A DNA stretch of 55,522 nucleotides, from assembly GCA_937930635.1 (NCBI GenBank), contig CALHCF010000001.1, positions 1-55,522 of the forward strand. Direction: 5' to 3'. The notes under the pieces were generated by a model. That model had not been told where the DNA came from. It did not search any database and saw only the letters and a list, made by a program, of their open reading frames with translations. Of the stretch, positions 13,872 through 26,040 are shown piece by piece (position 1 is the stretch's first letter; each line of letters opens with the position of its first letter). A program made the position numbers and the translations under genes. This DNA is from an uncultured Rhizobiaceae group bacterium. GTDB lineage: Bacteria > Pseudomonadota > Alphaproteobacteria > Rhizobiales > Rhizobiaceae.

Positions 13872-14824
13872 AGTTTACGCTCCGCCTTTTTCATCGCCTT
13901 CAGACGATCTGCCACAAGTTCCGCCCGCGTTTTCGCCGCATCATCACCAAGACGCAGCACCACACGATCGGGGAGACGCACATCAACCACCGTCAAATCG
14001 CGTTCCAGCAAATTCTGGCTGGTGTTGAGACGTGCCACCCGGGCAAGAGCACGGTTTGTCTCGGCCTCGGGAAGCTTGATACGCGCACCATCGACCAGCC
14101 CGACATCCCAGCGCCGGTTGGCAATGCGGGTATAGGACTGCACATGGCTGGCAATATCGGGATATTGAGCGACCAGAGACAAAATCTCATGCGCCCGTTC
14201 GGCAGCGCCCTCACCAACAAGATGAGGCAGATGGGAAAATCGGTTGTTGATCAGATCAGCGATGCCAAATTTTGCAATCGGCTTGCCGGTCTTCTCAACG
14301 ACGGTAAGCCGGTCACCCCGCTGCCAAACGGCAGCCGCCTTTTTTTCAGTCAGGACAATCTTGAGCTGACCGGGATAGAACTTGCGAATGGCAGCATCAC
14401 GCACCCAGGGAAGCTCCAACAGCCGCAACCGTGCCATATCGACATCAAATCCAACCAGGGATTTACCGTCCTGAAGCCCCAGAACGGCAAGAACCTCACG
14501 CTCAGATGTCTCAACCTGCCCGGTGATAACAATGTCAGTCGCCTTGAGACCAACAGTTGCCGCCGCACCCGACAGAAAGGCCGAACCATGACCACCGGCC
14601 ACAGCCCCAGCCAGCCAGCCTGAGATAATGATGGTTAAAGCTAGAGCACTGCCCACCCCGGCGCGCATTGGCGGGGTTTTGCTCAGAAAACGGATGAACT
14701 GCCGCCTGGCGGAGCGAACAAAACGCGGCGCCTGCGGTGCATCATCGACGCCGAAAGTCGACGCAGAATACGCCGGCACGGAACGACCGGCCAGAAGCCC
14801 TTTAATACCGCCTAGCGCCGACAA
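13868..14824 (-). CDS. ftsQ: Cell division protein FtsQ
   Basis: FtsQ is a bitopic inner-membrane protein that recruits FtsL and FtsB to the septum. From the preferred start it has 318 residues: a basic cytoplasmic tail of about 55 residues, one membrane helix ([20 protein letters not shown]), a periplasmic POTRA domain ([20 protein letters not shown] to [11 protein letters not shown]) and the FtsQ beta domain. No suitable ATG exists near the N-terminus. I chose the TTG at 14824 because GGAGG lies 7 bases ahead of it. Another TTG at 14845 would add seven residues. It overlaps the end of ddl by 13 bases. Confidence 0.93.
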   Translation of the reverse strand: MSALGGIKGLLAGRSVPAYSASTFGVDDAPQAPRFVRSARRQFIRFLSKTPPMRAGVGSALALTIIISGWLAGAVAGGHGSAFLSGAAATVGLKATDIVITGQVETSEREVLAVLGLQDGKSLVGFDVDMARLRLLELPWVRDAAIRKFYPGQLKIVLTEKKAAAVWQRGDRLTVVEKTGKPIAKFGIADLINNRFSHLPHLVGEGAAERAHEILSLVAQYPDIASHVQSYTRIANRRWDVGLVDGARIKLPEAETNRALARVARLNTSQNLLERDLTVVDVRLPDRVVLRLGDDAAKTRAELVADRLKAMKKAERKL

Positions 14825-15732
14825 CTGGCATCCTCCACAATCCAAGTCAGGAGTTCACCGAAACTATGCCCTGCATGCTGGGCCAGCTCCGGCAGCAACG
14901 ATGTTGGCGTCATGCCCGGCTGAGTGTTTACCTCAAGCCAGATCAATTCGCCGGTTCCGTTTACGCGATCATCAAAACGGAAGTCAGAACGGGACACACC
15001 ACGACAACCAATCGCCTGATGCGCCTTCAAAGACAGTGTCTGAATTTTTTGGTAAATATTTGGTAAAATATCGGCCGGTAGGACGTGTTTAGAACCACCT
15101 TCCTTGTATTTTGCATCATAGTCGTACCATCCGCCATCCGGCGACACGATTTCCGTCACGCCCAAAGCGACATTACCCATTACGGCGCACGTTAATTCCC
15201 GGCCATAAACGAATCGCTCAACCATAACCGTATCGTTGAACGCCCACTCATCAGAGTACAATTCCTGTGGCGGGTTTGAACGATCCTCACCCACAATCAA
15301 GACGCCAAAACTGGACCCTTCATTGACCGGCTTGACCACATAGGGTGGCTTCATCACATGCTTCTGGGCAGCCTCGATCCTATGCATGACTTTCGCATCG
15401 GCGACCGGCACACCAACCCGCCTTACAATTGTCTTGGCCCGCTCCTTGTCCATGGCAAGGGCCGAAGCCAGCACACCGGAATGGGTGTAAGCAATTTCCA
15501 GATATTCGAGGATGCCCTGAACCATGCCATCCTCGCCATAGGGACCATGCAAAGCGTTGAAGGCAACATCCGGCTTCAAAGCTGCCAGCCTCTCGCTGAG
15601 ATTGCGGTCTACATCAACACGTGTGACAGAAAAGCCCTCATCTTCCAGCGCCTTGGCGCAAGCTTCTCCTGTCGAAAGACTGACCGGCCGTTCAGCCGAC
15701 CAACCGCCCATAAGGACCGCTACGTGTTTCAT
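14812..15732 (-). CDS. ddl: D-alanine--D-alanine ligase
   Basis: Ddl joins two D-alanines with ATP to make the dipeptide that MurF adds to the peptidoglycan precursor. From ATG 15732 the protein has 306 residues, the normal length. It has [17 protein letters not shown] at the N-terminus, [18 protein letters not shown], the ATP-grasp loop [13 protein letters not shown], the SRSDFRFDD segment and the metal-site stretch [14 protein letters not shown]. The frame extends upstream to 15774, but the ATG at 15732 has AGGAG 10 bases before it and matches family N-termini. It lies between murB and ftsQ, the standard place; about 187 bases separate it from murB. Confidence 0.97.
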   Translation of the reverse strand: MKHVAVLMGGWSAERPVSLSTGEACAKALEDEGFSVTRVDVDRNLSERLAALKPDVAFNALHGPYGEDGMVQGILEYLEIAYTHSGVLASALAMDKERAKTIVRRVGVPVADAKVMHRIEAAQKHVMKPPYVVKPVNEGSSFGVLIVGEDRSNPPQELYSDEWAFNDTVMVERFVYGRELTCAVMGNVALGVTEIVSPDGGWYDYDAKYKEGGSKHVLPADILPNIYQKIQTLSLKAHQAIGCRGVSRSDFRFDDRVNGTGELIWLEVNTQPGMTPTSLLPELAQHAGHSFGELLTWIVEDASCRR

Positions 15733-15919
15733 ACCAGAATCGCTCCTGATTCCCCTGAAACGGAGCAGAATCACAGGAGAGTCGGCGTTTCAAGCATTGT
15801 TAACGCAACAATTTACATGGGACTTGAATCAGCGTTTCAGGCATGGCCGGCAAACGATTCAAAAGGCTCAGAAAAATCAAATGAGCACACCTGTTAACTT
15901 TTTTTCACACGTGGAAACA

Positions 15920-16870
15920 TCAAGGCACAAAACCCCGTACTGACTTACCTTTTTCGAATCGGCCCAGCCTTTTGATTTCCCATTCAAGCAGGGTCCCGGA
16001 TTTCTCGAAGACCCGCTGGCGCACCGTTTCGCCGAGAGTTTCAAGATCATACGCCGTCGCAGTACCGGTGTTGATCATGAAATTGCAGTGCATCTCGCTC
16101 ATCTGCGCACCACCGGTTTTAAAGCCCCGCAACCCCGCTTCATCAATCAGCTTCCAACTGGAAAGGGGCACGGGGTTTTTAAAGGTCGATCCACCGGTTT
16201 TCTCACGGATGGGTTGCACGGTTTCCCTGTGATGCTGAACCTCGTCCATCGCCTTTTGAATATCGGCCTTGTCGGCAGGAACACTCTCAAAAATGGCTGA
16301 CGTAAAAATCAAACCGTCGTCTGCCTGGGAATGCCGATAGGAATATCCCATGTCGGCATGGCTGAGTATGTGGCGGTTGCCCTGCCGGTCCAGCGCCTGA
16401 ACTTCCACAACGCAGTCTGTAGTTTCTGTGCCATTGGCACCGGCATTCATGCGCAGCGCCCCACCAATTGCGCCGGGAATACCGTGGTAAAAGGAAAATC
16501 CTCCAAGCCCGGCCTCCAGCGCTGCAGCAGCAAGCCGTTTATCAGGAACAGCAGCTCCCGCCTTCAGGCGGTTGCCGCCCAGATTTTCCACCTGCCCAAA
16601 GCCCCGGCCGGACAGTCGAATAACAACGCCATCGATACCGCCATCACGCACCAGAAGATTGGAGCCAATACCCACCACAAGAACCGGCACATCATCCGGC
16701 AGCCCCTTCAAAAATGTGGCAAGATCCTCCTCATCGGCAGGGCTAAAAAGCAGATCCGCCGGCCCGCCAACCTGAAACCACGTGATTTTCGACATCAAAG
16801 CGTCAGCCGTCAGCCGCCCGCGAATGGAGGTGGTGTCGATGCCTTGCAGCAGTGTTTCGCCGGACGTCAC
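15920..16870 (-). CDS. murB: UDP-N-acetylenolpyruvoylglucosamine reductase MurB
   Basis: MurB is the FAD enzyme that reduces enolpyruvyl-UDP-GlcNAc to UDP-MurNAc with NADPH. The 316-residue protein has the FAD-binding stretch [16 protein letters not shown], the tyrosine region [20 protein letters not shown], the active-site serine loop GGSTFKNP and a final Glu-containing loop. The start is GTG, overlapping the murC stop (GTGA). It is the last gene of the uninterrupted murC-murB pair before a gap ahead of ddl, where a secondary promoter could lie. Confidence 0.97.
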   Translation of the reverse strand: MTSGETLLQGIDTTSIRGRLTADALMSKITWFQVGGPADLLFSPADEEDLATFLKGLPDDVPVLVVGIGSNLLVRDGGIDGVVIRLSGRGFGQVENLGGNRLKAGAAVPDKRLAAAALEAGLGGFSFYHGIPGAIGGALRMNAGANGTETTDCVVEVQALDRQGNRHILSHADMGYSYRHSQADDGLIFTSAIFESVPADKADIQKAMDEVQHHRETVQPIREKTGGSTFKNPVPLSSWKLIDEAGLRGFKTGGAQMSEMHCNFMINTGTATAYDLETLGETVRQRVFEKSGTLLEWEIKRLGRFEKGKSVRGFVP

Positions 16871-18279
16871 AGTTTTGCCAGCTCGTCAGGCAGGGCCTGA
16901 GCCCATGCAGTGATGTTACCGGCCCCAAGGAAGATTACATAATCCCCTTCCGCAGCAATCTGAGCAATCAGGGGTGCAACGTCTTCGGGGCCATCAATCA
17001 GACGTACGTCACGATGCCCCCCCGACTTCATGGCTGACGCAAGGGTTTGAGAGTTAATACCGTCGATGGGTTGTTCTCCCGCCTCATAGACCGGCGCAAC
17101 AAGCACCGTATCCGCGTCGTTGAAACAGGCACTGAACTCATCAAACAAGGATTCAAGTCGCGTATAACGATGAGGTTGTTTGACAGCTATCACTCGTCCT
17201 TTTTTGGCGGACCGTACAGCGGTGCGCGCAGCCCGCAGCACGGCTGAAATTTCAACCGGATGGTGGGCGTAGTCATCAAACACCTCAATACCGTTCCACG
17301 ATCCGGTATGGGTGAAGCGGCGGCGCACGCCTTTAAAGGCCATCAGACCTTCTCTTATGGCATCAGCGCCAACGCCCAGCTGATGGGCAACAGCAATTGC
17401 AGCCGTCGCATTGGAAACATTATGGATGCCGGGCATCGGCAGAACCAAATCAGCAACCTCAGTCACCGTATTGGTCTTGCGGTCACGGATGGTTACATCA
17501 AATCTCGAATTAGCCCCCTCTGCCACCACGTTGCAGAACCGCACATCCGATTGCGGATTGTTGCCGTATGTGACCAACCGCCTGTCTTCAATACGGCTTA
17601 CCAGCGCCTGAACCTCAGGATGGTCAATGCACATCACCCCAAAACCATAGAAGGGGACATTCTCGACAAATGTCTTGAAGGCCTCTTTGGCATTATCAAA
17701 GGTCTGATAGTGATCAAGATGTTCAGGGTCGATATTGGTCACAATGGCAATATCTGCCGGTAACTTCAAAAATGTCCCGTCACTTTCGTCGGCCTCAACC
17801 ACCATCCACGACCCGTCACCCATACGGGCATTGGTGCCAATTGCGTTTAGAATGCCACCATTGATGATGGTTGGATCCAGACCACCGGATTCCAGCAACT
17901 GACCGACCATCGACGTGGTTGTTGTCTTGCCATGGGTACCGCCCACCGCGATCGCCTGCTTGAAGCGCATAAGCTCTGCCAGCATTTCAGCCCGCCTGAC
18001 GACCGGCAGCAGCCGTTCCTTGGCTTCCAGACGCTCGGGGTTGTCAGCCTTGATGGCGGAGGAGGCAACGACGACTTCGCAATTGCTGAGATTTTCGCCC
18101 CGGTGGCCAACATGGACCGTAATTCCCTTCTCGCGCAGCCGTTGCACATTGGCACCATCACTCTGGTCGGAACCCTGAACCGGATAACCAAGATTGTGCA
18201 GCACTTCAGCAATCGCACTCATGCCGATGCCGCCAATACCGATAAAATGGATCAGGCCGATGTCATCTGCCATGCGCAT
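16867..18279 (-). CDS. murC: UDP-N-acetylmuramate--L-alanine ligase MurC
   Basis: MurC attaches L-alanine to UDP-MurNAc with ATP, the first step of stem-peptide assembly. The 470-residue protein has the N-terminal UDP-binding Rossmann motif [18 protein letters not shown] (10-27), the P-loop [10 protein letters not shown] at 113-122, the metal and carbamoyl region [13 protein letters not shown], and [10 protein letters not shown] near residue 346. ATGs at 18279 and 18273 are both possible. It follows murG by 36 bases. Confidence 0.98.
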   Translation of the reverse strand: MRMADDIGLIHFIGIGGIGMSAIAEVLHNLGYPVQGSDQSDGANVQRLREKGITVHVGHRGENLSNCEVVVASSAIKADNPERLEAKERLLPVVRRAEMLAELMRFKQAIAVGGTHGKTTTTSMVGQLLESGGLDPTIINGGILNAIGTNARMGDGSWMVVEADESDGTFLKLPADIAIVTNIDPEHLDHYQTFDNAKEAFKTFVENVPFYGFGVMCIDHPEVQALVSRIEDRRLVTYGNNPQSDVRFCNVVAEGANSRFDVTIRDRKTNTVTEVADLVLPMPGIHNVSNATAAIAVAHQLGVGADAIREGLMAFKGVRRRFTHTGSWNGIEVFDDYAHHPVEISAVLRAARTAVRSAKKGRVIAVKQPHRYTRLESLFDEFSACFNDADTVLVAPVYEAGEQPIDGINSQTLASAMKSGGHRDVRLIDGPEDVAPLIAQIAAEGDYVIFLGAGNITAWAQALPDELAKL

Positions 18280-18315
18280 GGGAAAATTCCTTTTGTGGTG
18301 GTGCAGGCAACCTGC

Positions 18316-19401
18316 TCAGGCGTAAGCTTCAACCATATCGGCGAGCCGGGCCGCCGCGTCCGGTACGCCTGCCTTTTTGGCGCATTGCGCCTTATTTGCA
18401 AGGCTTTGTGGGTCTTCAAGGGCAGCATTCAACAATTCTGCCAGCCTTTCGGGGGTCAGATCCTTCTGTCGCACCAAAACACCCCCGCCAACGGCCTCAA
18501 GAACAGCAGCATTAGCCCCCTGATCATCATCCAGCGCACCGGGGAGCGGCACCAGAATGCCAGGGCGGCCAATCAGCGCGAGTTCAGAGACGGACGATGC
18601 TCCGGAGCGACAGATAACAAGGTGCGCCCCGGCAATCCGGTTCGGCATATCAGCAAAAAAATCCTCAACCGTGGCCGCGATGCGCAGTGTCGCCATTTTC
18701 GCACGAACCCCTTCGGCATCTTCCGGCCGGGCCTGCATGGTCACGTTGAGGCGTTTTTTCTTGTCGCCTGATAATCGAAACAGGGCCTCGGGAATACACT
18801 GTGAAAAGAAACGGGCCCCCTGACTGCCGCCAAAAACAACAAGATTGAACGGCCCACCCGCCACCGGCGGATCGTAAGCCAGTCTTGCTGCCTTATGGGC
18901 AATTTCACGCAGAGGATTGCCGGTCACGGTAACAGGTGCGCTGGAAAAACTGTCTTTGTTGGCAAGCTCAAAGCCGGTTGCGATAGCTTTCACCCGGCTG
19001 GCCAAAAACCGGTTGGCCCGGCCCATGATGGCATTTTGCTCATGCAGGATGGTTGGTACTTTTTTATGCGCGGCAGCCAGAAGCGGCGGCACAGTGGGAT
19101 AGCCTCCAAAACCAACAGCAACATCCGGCCTGATTGCGGAAATCACCCGGCGGGCAGAAAGATATCCCGCAGCCAGACGCGCAAAGGTGCGCCCCAGTGC
19201 CAACGGGCTTTTCCCCGTAAAGGTGGCTGACTTGATGATATGAACCTGCTCGGCGGGAAACTGTGAGACGAACCGTTCAGCCCGCGGGTCGGTTGCCAGA
19301 TGAATACGCCATCCGCGTGCCGCAAGTTCCTGCGCCAGAGCTTGCGCCGGAAACAAATGCCCGCCGGTACCTCCCGCGCTCAGAAGAACGGTGCCTGCCA
19401 C
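18316..19401 (-). CDS. murG: Lipid II synthase MurG (GlcNAc transferase)
   Basis: MurG transfers GlcNAc to lipid I on the inner face of the cytoplasmic membrane, giving lipid II. The 361-residue product starts VLLSAGGTGGHLFPAQALA with the first glycine-rich loop, then has the segment AVGFGGYPTVPPL, the loop VVFGGSQGARFFS and the donor-site motif CRSGASSVSELALIGRPG. The frame runs upstream into ftsW with no good start. GTG at 19401, one base past the ftsW stop and with GGAG six bases upstream, gives the family's normal length, so I use it. Confidence 0.96.
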   Translation of the reverse strand: MAGTVLLSAGGTGGHLFPAQALAQELAARGWRIHLATDPRAERFVSQFPAEQVHIIKSATFTGKSPLALGRTFARLAAGYLSARRVISAIRPDVAVGFGGYPTVPPLLAAAHKKVPTILHEQNAIMGRANRFLASRVKAIATGFELANKDSFSSAPVTVTGNPLREIAHKAARLAYDPPVAGGPFNLVVFGGSQGARFFSQCIPEALFRLSGDKKKRLNVTMQARPEDAEGVRAKMATLRIAATVEDFFADMPNRIAGAHLVICRSGASSVSELALIGRPGILVPLPGALDDDQGANAAVLEAVGGGVLVRQKDLTPERLAELLNAALEDPQSLANKAQCAKKAGVPDAAARLADMVEAYA

Positions 19402-19402
19402 A

Positions 19403-20566
19403 TCAAACTCCGCTGACCGCAGGCAAAGCCATGGGGCCAATACGGGCATCGCGGCGACGATAGGACGCGGCACGTTTGCGCGTGAGGGCCAGCACAAATC
19501 CCATGCCAAGAGCCACCGCCATAAGTGACGATCCGCCATAAGAAACGAAAGGCAGCGTCATGCCTTTGGCAGGCATCAGCCGAAGGTTCACGCAGACATT
19601 GATCAGCGCCTGAAACCCAAACAACAGGACCAGCCCGGATACGGCCAGTTGCACAAACCGGTCGCTTTCATTCAGTCCGTGCCAAAGGCCACGCATAACC
19701 ACAAAGGCAAAGATAGCGACCAGAACCATCACCAATACAATGCCGAACTCCTCGGCAGCGACCGAGAAAATGAAATCGGTATGACTGTCCGGCAAACCGA
19801 ATTTTACCTGCCCCTCGCCAGGGCCGCGTCCCAGCCAGCCTCCGTTGGTGATCGCTTCAAGCGCCCGATTGACCTGAAAATTATCTCCCGTACCCGTCAA
19901 AAACCGATCAATACGGGTCGTGACATGGCTGATGGTCAGATAAGCAACACCCAGGCCGATTGTTCCCAAAACCCCCAGTATCGCAATCCATATCCAGGGC
20001 ATACCCGCCATAAAGAACAGCGATCCCCAGACAAGCGACAACAAAACCGTCTGCCCGAAGTCAGGCTGGATGATCAGCAGCGAGGCACTCAGCCCAAACA
20101 GGCCAATGGCAATCAGATTGCAGGGAATATCAGGCCGTCTGGCACTTTCGGCAAATAACCAGGCCGTAATGACCACAAACACGGGTTTTAGAAATTCAGA
20201 CGGTTGCAGAAGATAGGAACCAAGAGCCAGCCAGCGAACAGCACCTTTGGCGGAATAACCAATAGAAGGCAATGCGATCAGGACCAGCAAAGTGCCGATA
20301 AGCGCAAAAAATGATAGCCTTCGCACCTGACGCAGGTTCAAAAACGATGTCGCAATGAGAATCCCGACCGCCGGCAGCAAAAACATGGCGTGGCGCTCGA
20401 CGAAGTAGAAACTGTCATCAATACCAAGCCGTGATGTCACAGAGGGACTGGCAGACAGCGATAAAAGAAAGCCGCATGCCAACAACAGCAAAGCCGCCGC
20501 CAGTAAAAAACGGTCAATCGTCCACCACCACTCGGAAACCACATCTTTGCGCGCGCGTGACATCAT
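19403..20566 (-). CDS. ftsW: Septal peptidoglycan glycosyltransferase FtsW
   Basis: FtsW is the SEDS-family polymerase that works with FtsI to make septal peptidoglycan. The 387-residue protein is strongly hydrophobic with about ten membrane helices. Hallmarks are [11 protein letters not shown], the stretch [25 protein letters not shown] and the C-terminal [19 protein letters not shown]. It begins with ATG overlapping the murD stop (ATGA). A short basic N-terminal tail (MMSRARKD) faces the cytoplasm. Confidence 0.97.
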   Translation of the reverse strand: MMSRARKDVVSEWWWTIDRFLLAAALLLLACGFLLSLSASPSVTSRLGIDDSFYFVERHAMFLLPAVGILIATSFLNLRQVRRLSFFALIGTLLVLIALPSIGYSAKGAVRWLALGSYLLQPSEFLKPVFVVITAWLFAESARRPDIPCNLIAIGLFGLSASLLIIQPDFGQTVLLSLVWGSLFFMAGMPWIWIAILGVLGTIGLGVAYLTISHVTTRIDRFLTGTGDNFQVNRALEAITNGGWLGRGPGEGQVKFGLPDSHTDFIFSVAAEEFGIVLVMVLVAIFAFVVMRGLWHGLNESDRFVQLAVSGLVLLFGFQALINVCVNLRLMPAKGMTLPFVSYGGSSLMAVALGMGFVLALTRKRAASYRRRDARIGPMALPAVSGV

Positions 20567-21963
20567 GATGAATTGCTTTCAAACTTCGAAAATCCGTCCA
20601 ATGCCATCACCGCTTCCCTGAACGCATCACCCCGCTTTTCAAAATTGCGGAACTGATCAAAACTCGCCGCAGCCGGTGACAGAAGAACCACTTCTTCCTC
20701 CCCGGTGCGGGATGCATCCAGAGCCGCATGGTTAACGGCATCTTTCAATGTGCCGGAAATTTCATAAGGAATCGTATCCGCCAGCACAGAAGCAAAAGAA
20801 CTTGCCGCCTCTCCGATGAGATAAGCTTTTGCAATCCGCGAAAAATGCGGGACAAGAGGCTCGATCCCGCCATCCTTGGCCAATCCACCAGCAATCCAGT
20901 GAATACGGTCAAAACTGGTGAGAGCGGTCGCTGCCGCATCAGCATTGGTTGCTTTGGAATCGTTGACGAACAGCGTTTTCCCAACACTCCCCACCTGTTC
21001 CAGCCGATGTACCAAACCGGGAAAAGTAGAAAATCCCGCTTGAATTTCTTCATCCGCCAAACCAACAGCCCGGCAGGCAGCATAGGCAGCAGCGGCATTT
21101 TGGCCGTTGTGGCGTCCACGCAACGTGCCGATGCCTGCAAGCGATACCGGGTTTTCGCCGGTATCCAGAACCAGCGCTTCGCCATTAAAACCAACTTCAG
21201 CATTGCCATCACTGCGGCCTGAGATCGTCACCAGCGGTTTGTCTGCCTCAGTCAGCCGCCCCGCGATGGCGGCGCAGTAACGGTCATCGATACCAACCAC
21301 CGCTAAATCACTGTTGGCAACCAGTCTTTCCTTGATGGAGGCATAGTTTTCAATCGTCCCGTGCCGTTCCAGGTGGTCAGGGGTCACATTCAGCAAAACA
21401 CCCACACTGGGATCAAGCGATGGTGATGTATCAATCTGGTAGGACGAACACTCAACCACATAGGCCTGCAGGGGCGCATTCTTGCCGGGAGGGTCGAGAT
21501 CAAGCACCGCGCGCCCGATATTGCCGCCCATCTGCACATCACGTCCGGCGGCCTCCAGCACATGAGCGATCAATGCGGTTGTGGTGGATTTGCCGTTTGT
21601 CCCGGTAATCGCAACAAACGGAGCCTTGTGCTCGCTTGCTGCCATCTGACGCGCAAAAAGCTCAATATCGCCGATAATCTCAACACCAGCCGCCTTCGCC
21701 AGATCAACTGACCAGTGAGGCTGCGGGTGTGTGAGAGGCACACCGGGTGCAAGTACGAGTGCAGCAAAAAGCGACCAGTCCTCATCGCGCAGATTGGCGG
21801 TCGTAATGCCTTGTTTTGAAGCCTCGTCAACACTTGTGGGATTGTCATCGAAAGCAACAATGTCGGCACCACCGGCTTTCAGAGCCTGTGCCGTTACGAG
21901 ACCTGACCCACCAAGCCCAAAAAGCGCCACACGCTGCCCCGCAAAAACCGAAACCGGGATCAT
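20563..21963 (-). CDS. murD: UDP-N-acetylmuramoyl-L-alanine--D-glutamate ligase MurD
   Basis: MurD adds D-glutamate to UDP-MurNAc-L-Ala using ATP. The 466-residue protein has the N-terminal Rossmann motif [17 protein letters not shown] (12-28), the P-loop [10 protein letters not shown] (120-129), [11 protein letters not shown] and the C-terminal-domain motif [17 protein letters not shown], which is diagnostic for MurD. It lies 8 bases after mraY and overlaps ftsW by 4. Confidence 0.98.
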   Translation of the reverse strand: MIPVSVFAGQRVALFGLGGSGLVTAQALKAGGADIVAFDDNPTSVDEASKQGITTANLRDEDWSLFAALVLAPGVPLTHPQPHWSVDLAKAAGVEIIGDIELFARQMAASEHKAPFVAITGTNGKSTTTALIAHVLEAAGRDVQMGGNIGRAVLDLDPPGKNAPLQAYVVECSSYQIDTSPSLDPSVGVLLNVTPDHLERHGTIENYASIKERLVANSDLAVVGIDDRYCAAIAGRLTEADKPLVTISGRSDGNAEVGFNGEALVLDTGENPVSLAGIGTLRGRHNGQNAAAAYAACRAVGLADEEIQAGFSTFPGLVHRLEQVGSVGKTLFVNDSKATNADAAATALTSFDRIHWIAGGLAKDGGIEPLVPHFSRIAKAYLIGEAASSFASVLADTIPYEISGTLKDAVNHAALDASRTGEEEVVLLSPAAASFDQFRNFEKRGDAFREAVMALDGFSKFESNSS

Positions 21964-21971
21964 ATTGATGT

Positions 21972-23075
21972 CTAACGCAGTTTGAGGGTCGCAAGGCCCA
22001 GCAGAGCAAACATGATTGATATGATCCAGAAACGGATCACCACCTGGCTTTCAGTCCAACCCAATTGTTCAAAGTGGTGATGAATGGGCGCCATCTTGAA
22101 AACCCTCTTCCCGGTTAATTTAAAAGAGGCAACCTGAATAATGACTGACAGCGCCTCCATAACGAAAAGACCGCCGATAATAGCCAAAACGATTTCATGT
22201 TTGGCGGCCACAGCAATGGTGCCCAGCATCCCCCCCAGAGCCAGTGACCCCGTATCGCCCATGAAAATCGCAGCCGGTGGCGCGTTAAACCACAGGAACC
22301 CAAGCCCGGCCCCGATAACCGCACCGCAAATAATGGCCAGTTCCCCGGTGCCAAGTACAAAATGAATTTGCAGATAGTCGGCAAACACTTTGTTCCCAAC
22401 CAGATAGGCAATCGCGCCAAACGACGCTGCCGCGATCATGACCGGCACAATCGCCAGACCGTCGAGACCGTCTGTCAGATTGACGGCATTGCCTGCAGAG
22501 ACCACCACAAACGCACCAAAGACGACGAAGAACCATCCCAGTTCGATGACGAATTCCTTGAAGAATGGAAATGCCAGTGCGCTTGAAATGTCAGTTCCTG
22601 CGACATTGGAAGTCTGATTGCCCCATCGCATGATCACAAAACACGCAACCGCGGCGACAATAAACTCCAGCATCAGGCGCATCCGGCCTGAAAAGCCCTT
22701 TTCGGTCGATTTCGTGACCTTCAGATAATCATCGTAAAACCCAATGGCCCCAAAGCAGGTGGTAACAAACAGCACAGTCCAGACAAAGGCACTCGACAGA
22801 TCAGCCCAAAGCAATGTCGCACCGATGATACCAATGAGAATCATCAGCCCACCCATCGTGGGCGTTCCAGCCTTTTTGAAATGAGTTGCAGGACCATCAG
22901 CCCGGATCGGCTGGCCCTTCTTCTGTCGCCCGCGCAACGCACGAATAATTGCCGGACCAAACAGAAAGACGATCAGCATCGATGTGAACATCGCGCCGCC
23001 GGTCCGAAATGTAATATAGCGAAATACATTGAGCAGCGGGAGAGTATCGCCCAACTCCGAGAGGTAGTGCAGCAT
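21972..23075 (-). CDS. mraY: Phospho-N-acetylmuramoyl-pentapeptide-transferase MraY
   Basis: MraY transfers phospho-MurNAc-pentapeptide to undecaprenyl phosphate, making lipid I in the inner membrane. The 367-residue protein has about ten membrane helices and the conserved cytoplasmic loops [15 protein letters not shown] (DD pair), [23 protein letters not shown] and the histidine motif [12 protein letters not shown]. Length and motifs are standard. A gap of 78 bases separates it from murF, the largest within this stretch of mur genes apart from murB-ddl. Confidence 0.98.
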   Translation of the reverse strand: MLHYLSELGDTLPLLNVFRYITFRTGGAMFTSMLIVFLFGPAIIRALRGRQKKGQPIRADGPATHFKKAGTPTMGGLMILIGIIGATLLWADLSSAFVWTVLFVTTCFGAIGFYDDYLKVTKSTEKGFSGRMRLMLEFIVAAVACFVIMRWGNQTSNVAGTDISSALAFPFFKEFVIELGWFFVVFGAFVVVSAGNAVNLTDGLDGLAIVPVMIAAASFGAIAYLVGNKVFADYLQIHFVLGTGELAIICGAVIGAGLGFLWFNAPPAAIFMGDTGSLALGGMLGTIAVAAKHEIVLAIIGGLFVMEALSVIIQVASFKLTGKRVFKMAPIHHHFEQLGWTESQVVIRFWIISIMFALLGLATLKLR

Positions 23076-23153
23076 TGTCGTCCCTTCCCGATTTGCCGGT
23101 CAAAAGCCGATCAAAATTCCAAAAATAACGTTCCGACGCGGTCGACGTGACCT

Positions 23154-24572
23154 CTATGATTCGGAAGAATACGCATTTAACAAATCGTCTATCAGGCGCG
23201 CAAACCTCATTCCAAGCGAAGACTTGGCCATCACCACGTCTCCGGCCTGTAAATCGGCACGAACCAGTGGAATAAGTTCGTCAATCGTTGCCCTATGGGT
23301 ACATTCAACCTTGTCGCCAAGCGCATCATCAAGCGCTTTCATCTCGGATCCGGCAAGAAACACCCGGTCAATTCCATTGGCAACGACCGTATCCGCCAGC
23401 CCGGCATGCAGGCTCGCCGATGTTGGTCCAAGCTCAAGCATGTCACCCATGACCGCGATACGCCTGCCACGCCCCTGAACTTTCGCTGCAGCCAACAATT
23501 CAAGCGCAGCTCGCATACTTGTCGGATTGGCATTGTAACTCTCGTCAATCAGCACAAAACGTCCATCGGGATGTTTAAGTCGATGTTGTTGTCCCCGCCC
23601 CTTCACCGCTTCCATGTTGGCCAGCGCCAGTCCGGCGCGAGCCAGGTCCGCACCGACAATCCTGCAAACAGCCAGAACAGCGAGCACATTTTGAACGATA
23701 TGACGCCCCGGCGCGCCGATTTTGACAACCATGGGTTTGCCAAGAACGGTTGCGGTCAGGCAGGAACAGGAACCGTGCAGAGCCAGCTTGTCCATATGAA
23801 CCTGCGCGTCGTCGGCTTCGCCAAACAGGACAATCTCACTGACACCCTTTTGAGCCGCCAGTTCAGTCAGAATGGGCAGGCGTTCATCATCCGCATTCAA
23901 AACCGCCGTCCCGCCATCAAGCAAACCATCGAAGATTTCGGCTTTGGCATGGGCAATCTGATCAACGCTATCGAAAGCCCCCAGATGGACCGCAGCAACA
24001 TTAACAATGATGGCGACGTGAGGTTGCGCCATTTTGACCAGCGGCGTGATCTCGCCGGGGTGGTTCATACCGATCTCGATGACACCATATTCAGTGTCGC
24101 CGGGCATCCGCGCCAGCGTCAGGGGAACACCCCAGTGATTGTTAAACGAAGCCACCGCCGCATGAACTTTGCCACATGCAGAAAGGGCCGTGCGCAGGGC
24201 CTCCTTGGTTGTGGTCTTGCCAACACTTCCCGTGACCGCAATGATCTTGGCCTGGGTGCGTGCCCGCGCTGCAATACCCAGTTTTTCTAGAGCATCGAGA
24301 ACATCATCAACCACCAGCAGACAGCCGCATTCACCGTCGAGTGTTGGCAGTTTTTCCTGCGAAACAACGCTAAGCGCAGCCCCGGCAGAACAGGCATTGG
24401 CCACAAACTTGTGACCATCGTGAACATCACCAAGGATAGCAAAATAAGCTTCACCCTCCTTCAGGGTTCTTGTGTCAATGGACAGGCCGGTAACGCCTTT
24501 GGGCGCTTCACCAACGACGCGCGCGCCCATCGCGTCGCGCATGGCCTCAAGTGTCCACAAGAACGCGGTCAA
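23154..24572 (-). CDS. murF: UDP-MurNAc-tripeptide--D-alanyl-D-alanine ligase MurF
   Basis: MurF adds the D-Ala-D-Ala dipeptide made by Ddl. The 472-residue protein has the N-terminal substrate domain ([20 protein letters not shown]), the P-loop [11 protein letters not shown] (114-124), [27 protein letters not shown] and the late motif [16 protein letters not shown]. The start is TTG with GGAGG 7 bases upstream, overlapping the murE stop (TTGA). The first ATG in frame, at 24542, would remove ten residues that align with other MurF N-termini. Confidence 0.97.
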   Translation of the reverse strand: MTAFLWTLEAMRDAMGARVVGEAPKGVTGLSIDTRTLKEGEAYFAILGDVHDGHKFVANACSAGAALSVVSQEKLPTLDGECGCLLVVDDVLDALEKLGIAARARTQAKIIAVTGSVGKTTTKEALRTALSACGKVHAAVASFNNHWGVPLTLARMPGDTEYGVIEIGMNHPGEITPLVKMAQPHVAIIVNVAAVHLGAFDSVDQIAHAKAEIFDGLLDGGTAVLNADDERLPILTELAAQKGVSEIVLFGEADDAQVHMDKLALHGSCSCLTATVLGKPMVVKIGAPGRHIVQNVLAVLAVCRIVGADLARAGLALANMEAVKGRGQQHRLKHPDGRFVLIDESYNANPTSMRAALELLAAAKVQGRGRRIAVMGDMLELGPTSASLHAGLADTVVANGIDRVFLAGSEMKALDDALGDKVECTHRATIDELIPLVRADLQAGDVVMAKSSLGMRFARLIDDLLNAYSSES

Positions 24573-26020
24573 CGGGTTACCTCCAGTGCTGCCGCAACCA
24601 CCTTGTGGTCAGAAAACGGCAATATTTGATCGCCAACGATCTGCCCCTCTTCGTGTCCCTTGCCTGCAACCACCAGCGTGTCTCCCTCCCCCAGCATGTC
24701 AATCGCGGTCTGGATGGCCACGGACCTGTCACCGATTTCCGTCGCATCAGATGCGGCCGCCATGATCTCACCGCGCACAGCAGCCGGATCTTCGCTGCGC
24801 GGATTGTCATCAGTCACGATCACCACATCGGCCAGTCGTTGCGCGATTTCTCCCATAATCGGGCGTTTACCGGCATCGCGATCACCGCCACAGCCAAAAA
24901 CCAGAAAGAGCCTGCCGGTTGTATAGGGCCTGAGCGCAAGAAGAACATTTTCCAGCGCTTCGGGCTTGTGCGCATAATCGACATAGACGGGAGCGCCCTG
25001 CCCGGTCTTGCCCACAAGTTCCATCCTGCCCGGCGCGCCACGCAGATGTCCCATGGCTTTGAAAACTTCACCAGCATCGCTGCCCGAAGCAATCGCCATG
25101 CCCGCCGCGACAAGCGCATTGGCAAGTTGAAATTCTCCTGCCATCGGAAGTTCGATACGGTGAATCTCTCCACCACAATCAACTTCTGCTACCTGTGAAT
25201 AACGGTGCTGTTCCACCCGCTTGAGAGAAAGATAGTCACCCTTGCTGCCGACGCTTCTTACCTGAAGGCCGGCCTTCGAGGCGGCTTTCATTGCCGCTGC
25301 GCTGAACACATCATCGCCATAGATGACAGCCGGACTTCCCGGCTCCATCAGCGTATCAAACAACCGCATTTTTGCAGCAAGGTAGTCTTCAACCGTTGGA
25401 TGGTAGTCCATATGATCACGGCCCAGATTGGTGAAACCACCGACCGTCAGCCGAACCCCATCCAGCCGCCGCTGATCAAGGCCATGAGATGATGCTTCCA
25501 TGGCGCAATGGGTAACCCCGTCCCCCGCCAGTTCATCGAGCAGTTTATGCAACAAAACAGGGTCAGGCGTTGTCAGCGAACCATAGTCTGTGCGCCCCGG
25601 AGCAAAGACACCTGTTGTCCCAATCATGGCACTTTTGGCGCCGCAGCTGTCCCAAATCTGTCTCAAAAAAGAAGCAACAGACGTCTTGCCCGCCGTGCCG
25701 GTAACTGCGGCCATGACAGCAGGCTGGCGCGCATGAAAACGCGCCGCCATTTTTGCAAGGGCATGACGCGGGTCCGCGCTGCGCAATACGGGTACCGGGC
25801 AATTCTGTGGCCTGGCTTGGGCGTCTGTCAAAACAGCAACAGCCCCTTTGGACAGCGCATCGGGCAGATAATCCAGCCCATTAGCGACCGTACCCGGCAA
25901 CGCTGCGAAAAGGAAACCAGGCTCAACTGCTCTTGAATCAGCCGTTATGCCTGTAACATCCACATCAGCCGCCCCCTCAGGCAAAGGAGCTTCCAAACCG
26001 GAAAGTTGAGAGATTTTCAT
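24569..26020 (-). CDS. murE: UDP-MurNAc-L-Ala-D-Glu--2,6-diaminopimelate ligase MurE
   Basis: MurE adds the third stem-peptide residue. The motif DDNPRSEDP in the C-terminal domain contains DNPR, which marks meso-diaminopimelate specificity, as expected for a Gram-negative. Other signs are [20 protein letters not shown] near residues 21-40, the P-loop TGTAGKTSV (107-115) and [22 protein letters not shown] at 26032 would add four residues; the ATG at 26020 (MKISQLSG) is preferred, giving 483 residues. It follows ftsI by 20 bases and overlaps murF by 4. Confidence 0.97.
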   Translation of the reverse strand: MKISQLSGLEAPLPEGAADVDVTGITADSRAVEPGFLFAALPGTVANGLDYLPDALSKGAVAVLTDAQARPQNCPVPVLRSADPRHALAKMAARFHARQPAVMAAVTGTAGKTSVASFLRQIWDSCGAKSAMIGTTGVFAPGRTDYGSLTTPDPVLLHKLLDELAGDGVTHCAMEASSHGLDQRRLDGVRLTVGGFTNLGRDHMDYHPTVEDYLAAKMRLFDTLMEPGSPAVIYGDDVFSAAAMKAASKAGLQVRSVGSKGDYLSLKRVEQHRYSQVAEVDCGGEIHRIELPMAGEFQLANALVAAGMAIASGSDAGEVFKAMGHLRGAPGRMELVGKTGQGAPVYVDYAHKPEALENVLLALRPYTTGRLFLVFGCGGDRDAGKRPIMGEIAQRLADVVIVTDDNPRSEDPAAVRGEIMAAASDATEIGDRSVAIQTAIDMLGEGDTLVVAGKGHEEGQIVGDQILPFSDHKVVAAALEVTR

Positions 26021-26040
26021 ATCCGCCGTCACATCCGTTT

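Noticed and set aside
18316..19539. Longer form of MurG starting inside ftsW
   Set aside because: It would overlap ftsW by about 137 bases and add 46 unrelated residues; GTG 19401 gives the normal length with a ribosome site.
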